A stretch of 64,000 bases of DNA, taken from Budorcas taxicolor (lineage: Eukaryota > Chordata > Mammalia > Artiodactyla > Bovidae). Each line of letters opens with the position of its first letter. Position 1 is the stretch's first letter. Shown here in pieces: positions 34,009 to 45,801 of the stretch. The DNA is taken from positions 136,169,170-136,233,169 of the forward strand of contig NC_068910.1 in assembly GCF_023091745.1 (NCBI RefSeq), in the 5' to 3' direction. The position numbers and the translations under genes are program-made. A model generated the notes under the pieces. The model was not told the origin of the DNA. It saw only the letters and a program-made list of their open reading frames with translations, and made no database searches.

Positions 34009-34286
34009 TGCTGCTGCTGTTGCTAAGGTGCTTCAGTCGTGTCCGACTCTGTGCGACCCCGTAGACGGCAGCCCACCAGGCTCCCCCGTCCCTGGGATTC
34101 TCCAGGCAAGAACACTGGAGTGGGTTGCCATTTCCTTCTCTAATGCATGAAAGTGAAAAGTGAAAGTGAAGTCGCTCAACTGTGTCTGACCTTGAGCGAC
34201 CCCATGGACTGCAGCCTACCAGGCTCCTCCACCCATGGGATTTCCCAGGCAAGAGTACTGGAGTGGGGTGCCATTGCCTTCTCCGA
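34009..34286 (-). mobile_element. Bov-A2 SINE (dimer) in the duplicated target site
   Basis: Reversed dimer directly after the right-hand target duplication of the preceding Bov-tA: (TGC)n start, two BovA monomers joined by ATGAAAGTGAAAAGTGAAAG, end GCCATTGCCTTCTCC. The right flank ACATCATCATG (34,289) repeats the left flank ACATCACCATG, so three copies of one target separate and flank two SINEs. Confidence 0.93.
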
Positions 34287-34548
34287 CACATCATCATGTA
34301 TAGTTCTAAATGGATATGCAGGAAAAGCAACTATTCCTACATGTAGACTTATTACGGGCCTAGTGCTACCAGAAAACTACTACTGGAAACTATTTACCAA
34401 TACATGAAATAATTATTTAATTTAATTATTCACTTTAAGGAAGGAATTTAACACAGCATCCGGAAAGACTAAAGAATTAACTGAAGTCCTAGAGTTTTAC
34501 TGAAGAGTATCTTTCACCCTTCAGAGAAACCATGCAGTCAATAAAAAA

Positions 34549-34566
34549 GGGGTGGGGGGGGGGGCG
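34549..34566 (+). repeat. G-run
   Basis: GGGGTGGGGGGGGGGCGG directly upstream of the CHR SINE. Length-variable tracts of this kind are error-prone in sequencing. Confidence 0.7.
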
Positions 34567-34572
34567 GTTCCA

Positions 34573-34680
34573 GGGAATTCCCTATCAGTCCAATGATAAG
34601 GGCTTCGTGCTCTCACTGCTGAGGGCCTAGGTTCAGGGAACTAAGGTCCCACAAGCTGCATGGTGTGGTCAAAAAAAAAA
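34573..34680 (+). mobile_element. CHR-type tRNA SINE
   Basis: GGGAATTCCCTATCAGTCC head, GGGCCTAGGTTCAGGGAAC in the middle, ACAAGCTGCATGGTGTGGTC and an A-run at the end. Confidence 0.85.
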
Positions 34681-35322
34681 CCACACCAGAACAGAACAGT
34701 ACACTAAAGATATCCATTCAGTGTCAAAGTCTTGCAACAAAGCCAAGAGAAAAGTATATTCAATGTTAGAAAAAATATATTAGAGGAAACTTGTGTTTTA
34801 ACATAAGGTATTTAACATTACTGTTAAAAATCATTCTTAACCAATTAAAAGGAACAGTTTGCTATTGGTCATTCATTAGAGTATTCCTCAATTTGTGTCT
34901 ATTTTGAAAATGTATTCTTAAGTAAGAATATTTTAAGTCACCTATTAAGGCTTAGTAAACTGGTTTGAAGGAACCTTCTAAGGCTAAAGGGACATGCTCC
35001 TTATATTTCAGCATGTACAGAACTAATCCAAAAATAGGTTTTTGCAAGTTTACTTTTGCTTCTGAAGGTTGTAGCAAAGAAGTAAAAGAAGTGAAGAGAG
35101 TTCCAACTGGACCTTACTAACTTATTTCAACTAAACAGACATACCGCTTGATCAGCAACATCTATTAGTAGACGTTGCAATTAATCAGATTTCAGTTTTA
35201 AAAAACTGCACTTATTATTAACTCAGACTCTGTAAGTTGCTTCACCTAATACTACAATGTTTTCTTTGCTTTTCTCTAATATAGAGGCTACAAAAGCTAA
35301 ATACTAACTTTCCTACTTTCCC
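34681..35322. other. Intronic DNA, nothing recognised
   Basis: Single-copy AT-rich sequence between a SINE and a BovB copy. Confidence 0.45.
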
Positions 35323-36452
35323 TTCAGTTCAGTCGCTCAGTCGTGGCCGACTCTGTGACCCCATGAATCGCAGCACGCCAGGCCTCCCTGTCCATCACCA
35401 ACTCCCAGAGTTCACTCAAACTCACGTCCATCGAATCCGTGATGCCATCCAGCCATCACATCCTCTGTCGTCCCCTTCTCCTCTTGCTCCCAATCCCTCC
35501 CAGCATCAGAGTCTTTTCCAATGAGTCAACTCTTCGCATGAGGTGGCCAAAGTACTGGAGTTTCAGCTTTAGCATCAGTCCTTGCAATGAACACCCAGGA
35601 CTGATCTCCTTCAGAATGGACTGGTTGAATCTCCTTGCAGTCCAAGGGACTCTCAAGAGTCTTCTCCAACACCACAGTTCAAAAGCATCAATTCTTTGGC
35701 GCTCACTCAGCTTTCTTCACAGTCCAACTCTCACATCCATACCTGACCACTAGAAAAACCACAGCCTTGACTAGACGGACCTTGGATGGCAAAGTAACGT
35801 CTCTGCTTTTCAATATGCTATCTAGGTTGGTCATAACTTTCCTTCTAAGGAGTAAGCGTCTTTTAATTTCATGGCTGCAATCACCATTCACAGTTATTTT
35901 GGAGCCCCCAAAAATAGTCTGACACTGTTTCCACTGTTTCCCCATCTATTTCCCATGAAGTGATGGGACCAGATGCCATGATCTTCATTTTCTGAATATT
36001 GAGCTTTAAGCCAACTTTTTCACTCTCCTCTTTCACTTTCATCAAGAGGCTTTTTAGTTCCTCTTCACTTTCTGCCATAAGGGTGGTGTCATCTGCATAT
36101 CTGAGGTTATTGATATTTCTCCCGGCAATCTTGATTCCAGCTTGTGTTTCTTCCAGCCCAGCGTTTCTCATGACGTACTCTGCATAGAAGTTAAATAAGC
36201 AGGGTGACAATATACAGCCTTGACGTACTCCTTTTCCTATTTGGAACCAGTCTGTTGTTCCATGTCCAGTTCTAACTGTTGCTTCCTGACCCGCATATAG
36301 GTTTCTCAAGAGGCAGGTCAGGTGGTCTGGTATTCCCATCTCTTTCAGAATTTTCCACAGTTTTTTGTGATCCACACAGTCAAAGGCTTTGGCATAGTCA
36401 ATAAAGCAGAAATAGATGTTTTTCTGGAACTCTCTTGCTTTTTCGATGATCC
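35323..36452 (-). mobile_element. BovB LINE, 5'-truncated, RT part
   Basis: Minus-strand BovB from within the RT domain (about motif A) to the 3' end (CAGTTCAGTCGCTCAG at 35,325). The frame at 35,881-36,375 (164 codons) keeps RQGCILSP and the YADD box of the RTE reverse transcriptase, then shifts frame. No clean target-site duplication. Truncated well short of the roughly 1,000-residue ORF, so non-functional. Confidence 0.94.
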
Positions 36453-37129
36453 ACTACTAAGTAAATATAAGCAGATGCAGTGTAGCTTTATAAATCACAC
36501 TCTTTCCTCCTTCCCACTTCTTTCTGTTTTTAGGGCTACAGCTCCAACAGTTACCTTTCAATGAGGCAAAGGCCAAGAGAAAGGCAGAGATGTCAGCAGC
36601 TGTAGCAGCTGTATACTTGCAAGCTGATTATAACTAGGAAAAAAAGGCCCACTTGTTTCAAAACCATTGTCAGCCTAGTATTTAATTATTTGCAAATACC
36701 ATCTTTCAGCATGACTCAAACTAAGCAAAGTAAATGGGCCACACTGGTAAAATCTATGTGGTAAGACTTTTTCTCTCCAGGGAAGGGGGGTGGGTAGGAG
36801 GTGATGAGAAGGGGAAGGTAATTATAGAACAGTAAGACAGTGCTTCTCAACCTTTCCCACTAAATATCTTCTAATAGCAATAAATGTAAATAAATAAATC
36901 ATCACTTCAAGAATATGAAGAGATATACAGCAAGGAGTCATAGCCATACATGTAATACTTCCTAAAAGCCTTACCTTTTGTCTTATATGAATTCCACAAA
37001 TATAATTAACTTATACCAATTATCTAAAGAAATTATACGTTAACCTAGTCAAATGATATATCACAAGTTTCAATATGAAATTATTTGTCTTTTTCTTATT
37101 TAAAAATACATTCAAGAAAAATTGATTAC

Positions 37130-37176
<47 letters not shown>

Positions 37177-37607
37177 TATATACTTTTCTATATCCATTAA
37201 CACATCATGTTTATCTTGAAGCTACCTATATCCTAGGCCAAGAACCAAAGCTGTAAGTGAACTGCATCTCTTGTAATAAAAAAGAACCACCAAAGTTTAT
37301 TGGAGGATCTTTCTGTGAGGAAAAGACAGTCACAAAAACATTCCTGACTTATTACTGGTTGTGTTGAGTTCTCCCTGGGATTCTCTCACTTTAATAACTA
37401 CTGCCACCAAATATAATTTAAAGTTTTATTATAAAAAGCTTTATGATGGCTTCCCTTAGGGACAGCTGGTAAAAGCAAGAACTCAGAAGAGCTTCTACTG
37501 TTTTAAATATATTAGATAAGAATAAAAAAAAATTTCCTTTACAAAATACAAGATTCTGATCTTACTAACACAGCTAATTTCCTTCCAGGGAATCTTCGGC
37601 TCTAGAC
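36453..37607. other. Intronic DNA with microsatellite
   Basis: Single-copy sequence; the CA/TA repeat inside is listed separately. The frames here have no recognisable content. Confidence 0.45.
37129..37181. repeat. (TA)n(CA)n microsatellite
   Basis: A TATATA run, then about 16 CA units, then ATATATA. Likely polymorphic in length. Confidence 0.92.
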
Positions 37608-37707
37608 TTCAATTCAGTTCAGTTCAGTCGCTCAGTCATGTTGGACTCTGCGACCCCATGAATCGCAGCACGCCAGGCCTCCCTGTCCATCACCAACTCC
37701 CAGAGTT
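37608..37707 (-). mobile_element. BovB 3' tail, about 100 bp
   Basis: (CAGTT)n, then CGCTCAGTCATGTTGGACTC and CGCCAGGCCTCCCTGTCCAT, stopping after CTCCCAGAGTT. A very short 5'-truncated BovB insertion. Confidence 0.9.
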
Positions 37708-38594
37708 ATTGCACCTATTATTTTGAAACAGCAAAGTTGATCTAGAGTGGGCACACTCTGGCACAACAAATTTTCTCAGTCTGTTAACATCCAGCCCTAA
37801 GGGAAGGCACCCTGGACAACTCTGTAATCTGGATAAGAATCTGGGTACTCTGCATTTGCTCTACATTCCCCAGGGGCTTTGCTCTTGAGTTCTAATACTA
37901 GAGATGAAAGATAATCAAGGCATTTTCTGGAGACTGACACTAGAAAGCAACTTGCCCTTTGATGCTACTACTCTCCCTACCTACACACATGGATGCTTTA
38001 ATAGTCGACTCCTTCCTCACAATAACCTATTAATGTAACTGTCTTGGATGGCTGTCTCGTAAAGAATCATACAATAAGAGTATGCTTGCTCTAGTCACAC
38101 AGAAATCTGTTAAAAAAGATACTTCATTTCCAACAAACAAGGTGGTGCTTTTATTACTTTTCAAAAGTTCACAGCCACAAATGAAAATATTAAGTTTATT
38201 TTTAAAATGTAATTTTGAATTCACATGCGTGTATTACTTTCTATTTACCTATAAAGTAAGTAAGCAAACAAGAATTGATATTAAAAGCACTAGCAATACA
38301 GAAAATAAAGCTCATGCACAGTACTGGTATTATGCTTATGCACTGGGAAAGTAAGATTTGTTTACCCTTATCATTGCAAGCTACTTTTAATACGTATTAA
38401 CCAAAAGTTGTGGGTTAATTTCACCTTTTGTTAGTATTTTCTCCTGTTCTCCCCAAAAGTGCTCTGCTTTAACTGCATATTAGAAATTTAAATCTAAATT
38501 CAGTTGAATTTAAATATAAAACTTTCAATGATGAATTCTGAATATTTAAAAATACACTAATGGCAAATGCAACTAGGACACCTGCAGTCTTAGA
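37708..38594. other. Intronic DNA, nothing recognised
   Basis: Single-copy sequence; the overlapping frames at 38,030-38,354 on both strands show no domain. Confidence 0.45.
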
Positions 38595-39105
38595 AGCTTT
38601 ATTTCTGTATACAGGTACCCTTCTGCTTTAGGCAAGTTCACTTTAGGCCACTTCGTTTTTATCAAGACCTACACTATTATTTGTATTCCTTAACTGAAGA
38701 AATTTCAAGAGGATTGTGGATTACATGAAAAAAGGCAAAAAGCAAAAGCAGCACTCATCATTTGCTCTGCAGTGAGCTGTTACAGAGGAGGGCTTCCCTG
38801 GTGTTACAAGCAATGTGCACCCAGCAGCGAGAGTGGCAGCACCAACACCCCTCCCGATGAACTATGCACAGCATCTCAGGCAAGCTGCCGTAGCTTTGCA
38901 CTGTGTCTGTGAGCATCTGTGCTTCACCTCAATTTTATTTCCTATCTCCATTATTAAGATATGTCCTAAGATAACTGCCTCTTTTGGCTTTTGGAAGCGT
39001 TTCATAGGAATGCTCTACTTTTGGACAGTAGGGAAAACCTGTATAGTCTCTAATCAGTACTATTTGCTGCCTAATTCAAATAACTCGGGGAAAAGTCGTT
39101 AAACA
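38595..39105 (+). repeat. Candidate unclassified interspersed repeat
   Basis: Less AT-rich than its surroundings, with internal blocks such as CACTTTAGGCCACTTCG, CATCTCAGGCAAGCTGCCG and GGAATGCTCTACTTTTGGAC. It reads like a copy of a dispersed repeat I have seen in artiodactyl DNA but cannot name. The 95-codon frame at 38,815-39,102 shows no known domain. Family, ends and orientation are uncertain. Confidence 0.35.
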
Positions 39106-39389
39106 TTCTATCCACAAAATTTTAAGCAAAGAAAAAGCATTCTTTTTACTATACAAAATAAATTATTTAATGATTTCCTAAGTAGACAAGTTTAATGACG
39201 TAAATGACCTTTTAACTGTCTTGAATTATACAGCATGACCACGGCAAGACATTTTCAATAAAACATTTTCTCAGTTTTCCCACTAGGGGGCAAACAAGAA
39301 CCTCAAGTGGCATTTTGTGAACCACAGGATCTAAAGTGGTTGAAGGGAGTGATGGGGGTGGTGGTGATAAGAGTCTAAGTTCAGACATG

Positions 39390-39606
39390 GGGCTTCCCTG
39401 GTGGCTCAGACTGTAAAAAATCTGCCTGCAAGGCAGAAGACCAGGTTCAGTCCCTGGGTGTGGAAGATCCTCTAGATAAGGAAGAGACAACCCACTCCAG
39501 CATTCTTACCAGGAGAATTTCAAGGACAGAGAAGCCTGGAGGGCTATAGTTCAGGAGGTCTGCAAAAAGTCAGACACAACTGAATAACTAACACTTTCAC
39601 TTTTTT
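39390..39606 (+). mobile_element. Bov-tA SINE
   Basis: GGGCTTCCCTGGTGGCTCAG head, CAACCCACTCCAGCATTC in the middle, CAGACACAACTGAATAAC and CACTTTCACTTTT at the end. Confidence 0.93.
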
Positions 39607-40788
39607 ATGCCACTTTTCTAAAATTGATACTATGATAACGACAGCATTCTTAAAAGATACTATTTCATAAGGTATTTAATTTGCCTAAATACAAAAAAAG
39701 GAAAATTTTTAATGTGGTTAACTTTATAAAAACATTATTTAAAAAATTCAAAACCCTTCTCCTAACATATTCTGTTGCACATGTTACATGTAAAACAAGT
39801 AGGCTTAAGACTGAGGGAAAAACAAAAATGTAACTTGAACTATTTAAATCATGAATATGAATTTTACACCAGTACGATTTAATGACCAATACAAATCTTA
39901 AACTTTAAAAAAATCTGTTCCCATAAGCAGCATATTTTTCCTACACAACCTTTCCATGTTTGAGAAAATGTTTCAGAAAAGTTCTGAAATATCATTAGGA
40001 AAATACGATTTTTGTGACACAGCAAAGAGTTTAAAGTGGGAAGAAATAAAAGCCTTATATGGCCAGAAAAGCAATATATTCTCAAATAAATGGATAAAAA
40101 ACTACTTTCAGTATAATTTTTTTAGTCAATTAGCAATTTGGAGACCTCTTCACATCATCAATTGGGAAGTTTCAGTCTTGTAAAAACTAACGTTTCCTTC
40201 AAAAACACACTTCAGAAATAATACTGTATTAATTAGAAAATTCTTCCTGCTTTTAACTTTGTTTTAAATCATACACTATTTATTATAGAAATCAGGCAAA
40301 AAGACATTACTTCCTTACTTAATACTTTATAAAAAGAAACCACTTATTTTTAAGACAAACTCTACATATATTTCTTTTCTATAGATCATATCACTAACAT
40401 AACCACTGTCTGACTTGTAAGGTATGGGTAGGGTCATGTTTCTTTTATTGTTTGTATTCTTTAAAAGCTTTTTTCCCCCTCTACAAAATTTAATATTAAC
40501 ATGATTTAGTACTCAAATTACAAAGCCTATGATATTAAACACAAAACCTACCACCAATAATTTCTCTTATCAAAAACATTTTAGAAGGCATTTCAAGTCC
40601 TGCATATCAATGTTGCTTTTCAGCATATTTAATTTGCCACAGTAGCAAAACATACAAACCAAGTTGATAATTAATTTTCATTAATGGATAAAGATATTTT
40701 ATATATAGCTTTAAAAAAATAATTCCTCTATTACACTTTCACATTACACAAACCAATTCTTTACTTTACTTCTTTACTTTACACAAAG
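39607..40788. other. Intronic DNA, nothing recognised
   Basis: About 1.2 kb of AT-rich single-copy sequence without recognisable repeats or exons. Confidence 0.45.
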
Positions 40789-42253
40789 TTCAGTTCAGTC
40801 ACTCAGTCGTGTCTGACTCTTTGCGACCCCATGAACCACAGTGCGCCAGGCCTCCCTTGTCCATCACCAACTCCTGGAGTTCACCCAAACTCATGTCCAT
40901 TAAGTCGGTGATACCATCCAACCATCTCATCCTCTGTTGTCCCCTTCTCCTCCTGCCCTCAATCTTTCCCAGCACCAGGGTCTTTTCAAATGAGTCAGCT
41001 CTTCGCATGAGGTGGCAAAAGTATTGGAGTGTCAGCCTCAGCATCAGTCCTTCCAAAGAACACCCAGGGCTGATCTCCTTTAGGATGGACTGGCTGAATC
41101 TCCTTGCAATCCAAGGAGCATCAATTCTTCAGTGTTCAGCTTTCTTTACAGTCCAATTCTCACATCCATACATGACTACTGGAAAAACCATAGCCTTGAC
41201 TAGATGGATCTTTACTGACAAAGTAATGTCTCAGCTTTTCAATATGCTATCTAGCTTGGTCATAACTTTCCTTCCAAGGAGTAAGTGTCTTAATTTCATG
41301 GCTGCAGTCACCATCTGCAGTGATCTTGGAGCTCCAAAAAATAAAGTCTGACACTGTTTCCACTCTTTCTCCATCTATTTGCAATGAAGTGATGGGACCG
41401 GATGCCATGATCTTAGTTTTCTGAATGTTGAGCTTTAAACCATCTTTTTCACTCTCCTCTTTCACTTTCATCAAGAGGCTCTTTAGTTTTTCTTCACTTT
41501 CTGCCATAAGGGTGGTGTCATCTGCATATCTGAGGTTATTGATATTTCTCCCGGCAATCTTGATTCCAGCCTGTGTTTCTTCCAGTCCAGCATTTCTCAT
41601 GATGTACTCTGCATATAAGTTAAATAAGCAGGGTGACAATATACAGCCTTGACGTACTCCTTTCCCTATTTGGAACCAGTCTCTTGTTCCATGTCCAGTT
41701 CTAATTGTTGCTTCCTGACCTGCATACAGATGTCTCAAGAAGCAGGTCAGGAGGTCTGGTATTCCCATCTCTCTCAGAATTTTCCACAGTTTATTGTGAT
41801 CCACACAATCAAAGGCTTTGGCATAGTCAGTAAAGCAGAAATAGATGTTTTTCTGGAACTCTCTTGCTTTTTCGATGATCCAGTGGATGTTGGCAATTTG
41901 ATCTCTGGTTCCTCTGCCTTTTCTAATACCAGCATGAACATCTGGAAGTTCACGGTACATGTACTGCTGAAGCCTGGCTTGGAGAATTTTGAGCATTACC
42001 TTGCTAGCATGTGAGATGAGTGCAACTGTGCAGTAGTTTGAGCATTCTTTGGCATTGCCTCCCTTAGGGATTGGAATGAAAACTGACCTTTTCCAGTCCT
42101 GTGGCCACTGCTGAGTTTTCCAAATTTGCTGACATATTGAGTGCAGCACTTCCACAGCATCATCTTTTAGGATTTGAAATAGCTCAACTAGAATTCCATC
42201 ACCTCCACTAGCTTTGTTCGTAGTGATGCTTCCTAAGGCCCACTTAACTTCAC
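40789..42253 (-). mobile_element. BovB LINE, largest uninterrupted copy
   Basis: Minus-strand BovB from upstream of the RT domain to the 3' end, about 1.46 kb. 5'-truncated within the ORF (CACTTAACTTCACA at 42,241). It carries the longest RT frame in the window, described separately. A second BovB tail abuts it at 42,254. Confidence 0.95.
41247..42155 (-). pseudogene. BovB reverse-transcriptase fragment (302 codons)
   Basis: Uninterrupted 302-residue part of the RTE-clade ORF. Catalytic blocks are in order: FTDYAKAFD (motif A, residues 108-116), RQGCILSP (motif B, 169-176) and YADD (motif C, 210-213). In the live element this domain copies the LINE RNA at the nicked target. The N-terminal endonuclease is absent because the insertion is 5'-truncated. 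A frameshift near residue 285 (after HEIK) removes the proper C-terminus. The start Met is arbitrary. It has no promoter of its own but lies in the sense direction of DLG1, so it is transcribed as intron. Confidence 0.93.
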
Positions 42254-42442
42254 AGTTCAGTTCAATTCAGTTGCTCAGTCATGTCCGACTCTTTGCGACC
42301 CCATGAATCGCAGCACACCAGGCCTCCCTGTGCATCACCAACTCTCGGAGTTCACTCAGACTCACATCTATCGAGTCACTGATGCCATCCAGCCATCTCA
42401 TCCTCTGTCATCCCCTTCTCCTCCTGTCCCCAATCCCTCCCA
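42254..42442 (-). mobile_element. BovB 3' tail abutting the previous copy
   Basis: (CAGTT)n, CGCTCAG-like start, CGCCAGGCCT-like block (ACACCAGGCCTCCCTG) and TCATCCCCTTCTCCTCCTGT, stopping at CAATCCCTCCCA. It lies head-to-tail with the 40,789-42,253 copy. Confidence 0.9.
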
Positions 42443-44034
42443 AAGTAGAGGGAATTATATTCCATGAATTAAAGTCAACCAAACCATCTACCCTGAATTA
42501 TTTATTTGCTGAAATACTACTGGATTTTAAAACTAAGCATTTTTAGAAATATTATTCAAACCCAACTTATATCCAAACATTAAAGATACTGTGCTGCTGG
42601 TGCATGCTACTTTACAATGGCATAACATCGGAGAAAAGCAATTGAAGTTTTTGATGCTAGGAGACATTTTTTTCAGACCCTTAGCACTTTAGTCAGTTTT
42701 GTATTGACTGAAATCCCAGAAGAATATCTTGGTAAATGTAGCTTGCTGGTTGTCTTGAACATTTAATATAGAAACAAAACATTCTTTAAAAAAAAACAAA
42801 AACATTATATTAGAATGTTGCATTCTCAAGCAGAGATCAGATCAGCATATTAAGAATGCAGGAATTAAGATGCTGTTTCTTTTTCCTATGTAATAAACCT
42901 GTTCCAAATTTCCACAATGAAACGACTCATTCAACACTACTTTGTAAGGGCCTTCTAATATCTTTGAAACCAGGATCAGATTCATCACAGAAACTCCACC
43001 TGCTGCAATGTAAGGATTGCTACCTCCTCCTTAAGAAAATAATATAACAGGTGCAGAGCCATTATGCTTAAATATACACTGGCTGCCTTGGGGCAGGGGC
43101 AAAATGTGTCAGCAAGGGACTCATTACACAGTCCACAGGTAAGTCCATAACATACTGGACATGATGATTTCTCACAACAACACTAAACATCCTAAGCTAA
43201 ATTAAAATAGAGTTAAATGGTAAAAAGAATGCCTTTATCAATTCTATCTTGTGATTTGATTATTCTCTACATCATTCAAGAAACAAAAAATCTCAATTAT
43301 CTGGCAAAATTAAAGAGAATAATAAAAGAATTAAGCTTTGGCAGTGTAAAAGCTCAGAGAGGTAAATATTTTTAATATATAAAGATAACTTTAAAATTTT
43401 GAGAAATGTTACTGAATTTATTTTGATGTATATCCATACTTGCAGAAAGTTTTAAAAAGGCAAAATGTCAAGCAATTTATTTCACTGATGTATCACTAAT
43501 TTATCCACTCTTTCAAAGATTATTTTCTGTGCTTTGGCTATTAAATCAACCCATTAGCAAAAAACTACAATTACCTAATAACATCCAAACCAACAAATAA
43601 AACCCTGAAAATGTCATTCTCAGAGTATTTCATATTTAAAATCTTGTATGTTACTTTTTATGCCATAGCTTTGCTATAATTAAAAAGGTCAATATTTAAA
43701 CTTAGAAGCTACATTAACCAGTAATAGCAAAATGCTAGATAATAATGAAAGAATACTTATATTTCTTCACCTACACAATTATTTTTCTTTCTTCTACAAT
43801 ATTTGGGGCTTTGTAACCACTATATGTGTATTGCAGTTAGGAAATGACTAGGATAATTGCTAAAAAGGATTGTTGAATTTTACAAAACTAAAGTTAACAA
43901 TTCATATGCTTGTACTCAAAGACCTACACCTTTAACTTAATAAAAGCTTTTTGTGGACATGTATACTTTGCCATATCACAAGGACGGTGAGCTAAAAAAC
44001 AGGAACAACGCCCTTATCAATAATCACTAGTATA
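42443..44034. other. Intronic DNA, nothing recognised
   Basis: About 1.6 kb of mostly single-copy AT-rich sequence. No exon-like frame with splice sites was found. Confidence 0.45.
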
Positions 44035-44155
44035 TGGAGGGGGACACACGTATACCTGTGGCTGATTCATGTTGATGTATGGTAAGAAAACATCACAATA
44101 TTGTAAAGTAATTATCCTCCAATTAAAATAAGCTAAAAACAAAAAGAACAACAAC
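44035..44155 (+). mobile_element. L1 3' end
   Basis: GGCTGATTCATGTTGATGTA, ACAATATTGTAAAGTAATTA and TCCTCCAATTAAAATAAGC are the ruminant L1 3' terminus, followed by an A-rich tail. Confidence 0.75.
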
Positions 44156-44283
44156 AATCACTACTATAATTCCACATCTGTCCAGGATAGTTTTAGTTCT
44201 AATTTCCTGAACTATTCCCTATTCTGCCTCATTCCTAAAATTTTTATCAGGGTAAGAGAAAGGAAGAGATAAAACTAGGTTGA

Positions 44284-45615
44284 TGCTGGGAGCCAGCGTG
44301 GAGAATCCCGCCCATGGCAAAGGTCATGAGGAAGAGGCCTGACAGGGCAAAGGCGAGATCAGGCCTCAAGGGACCCCCCCTGGACTTTTTCAAGCATCTA
44401 CCCCAAAACCAGAGTCTGACTGCCTTATTGTATTATGCCTTTCACCAACTCTTCTGACATTAACAGGGGCCTATCCCCTGCCACCTTTCTCTGGAAAAAG
44501 TTAACTTAGAGCTCCAGTTAATAAGTCTCCTGGGCGTAACAAGAGTGTTTCAGTCCAAAAACTCCTCTGATGGCTCTCTAGCCTGCCTGACAAGTTTATC
44601 TGGACTCTCATAACCGCACACGTGATTGTTCACAGCCTCCCAACCGGGAGAGGCATGAGACGCTCTAAACTTTCTAAATACAGAGTCTTTTGAAAAGTTA
44701 GAAATAATTAGTGTAGTATTAGTGGATTGTTAGAAATATACCGGTGGAGGGTTTCATTGTTGAGCCAATATTTGCTGCTAAGTCTCCATATCCCTTGCCC
44801 CTTATATACATTAATTGGTATAACTGGCATGTGGGAAAAATAAGTAATAACCTTTGATATTAATCATGTTAGACCTTAGGCTAGTAAATTCTTTTCTTGA
44901 TTATAGCCTACTACACTCTTACCCTATAGGAATGTAACCTTATCTAGTGCTTTCGGAGAGTGGTGCCTGACTTAAGAAAAATCGCCTTTGGAGAAAATAA
45001 GTTTTCTGGTTGACTAATCATCATCAGAAAGAGTCATAAAATGTTAGCAGGCCTCTTGGCCAGAAGATGATGTAAATCACCTGAGAACTTTGTATATCGG
45101 AAGGAATGCAGAAAGAAAGCGTGGTCTCAATAAGGGTCAGGACTGCTGACCCTGCATGACTTTGTATTATCCATTGATCTCTATGTACAAGTTAAAGTAT
45201 AAAAGCTTTCCTGAAAAATAAAGAGATGGACCAGTTCCTGGAAAGACTGGTTTCCCCCATGTCTTCTTTTCTTTCTCTCCTTTTCAGGCTAATTCCCATC
45301 TGGAGCACAGAGGCTCGCTGTGTCTACTTATTTACATGGGCTTCTAAGACCTGAACAGGAAGATGCTCTGCGTCGTCACTCCCTCGGGAGACTGGGAGGG
45401 CGCCTGCGGCCTACGTAGACGGTGCAAGTCCCTTGTCTCAGGGCTTTATTGGCTTCCTGTGTAAACCAAGGAATTTCAGCCTCTTTTCTCCTCTATTTTC
45501 TCCACTACACTATTCTTTTCTAATCTCTCTTTATATCTCTAATTAAATAAATCTCTCCTCGCCGACGCCGTCCCCACTTCAAATTACTTGGATCCACCGG
45601 GGCTGGATCCCAGCA
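44284..45615 (+). mobile_element. Complete solo ERV LTR
   Basis: Begins TGCTGGGA and ends TCCCAGCA, a perfect 8-bp inverted repeat with canonical TG...CA ends, 1,332 bp long. No polypurine tract precedes it and no primer-binding site follows, so it is solo. The flanking six bases (GGTTGA and TGTTAC) do not form a duplication. Its last 720 bases match the LTR at 1-719. Same ruminant ERV2/ERVK-like family; antisense to DLG1. No viral coding region is present. Confidence 0.88.
45199..45222 (+). promoter_or_regulatory. LTR TATA box and poly(A) signal
   Basis: TATAAA at 45,199-45,204 and AATAAA at 45,217-45,222, then a CT-rich downstream region. Same layout as in the LTR at the left edge. Confidence 0.5.
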
Positions 45616-45801
45616 TGTTACATTTCTAAAACAGGATAGAAAATAACTGACTCTCTAGTAATTACCTGGTGGATAATTATACAATTCACATGAACTTCGT
45701 GAAACTTAAATGAAAGGCCAAGTGTCAAATGTAATGAAGAAAAGAAAGTGTGCTCCTTGGAAGACTATATATTTAAAAACAAATTTACTAAAGCAGAACT
45801 A

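Noticed and set aside
38815..39102. 95-codon plus-strand frame as a small gene
   Set aside because: No domain, no splice or promoter context, and it lies in a segment that looks like a dispersed repeat.
1..45615. Two same-orientation LTRs of one family as the ends of a provirus
   Set aside because: They are 44 kb apart, the intervening DNA is host intron with a DLG1 exon pair and no viral genes, and the right LTR has no polypurine tract or primer-binding site beside it.
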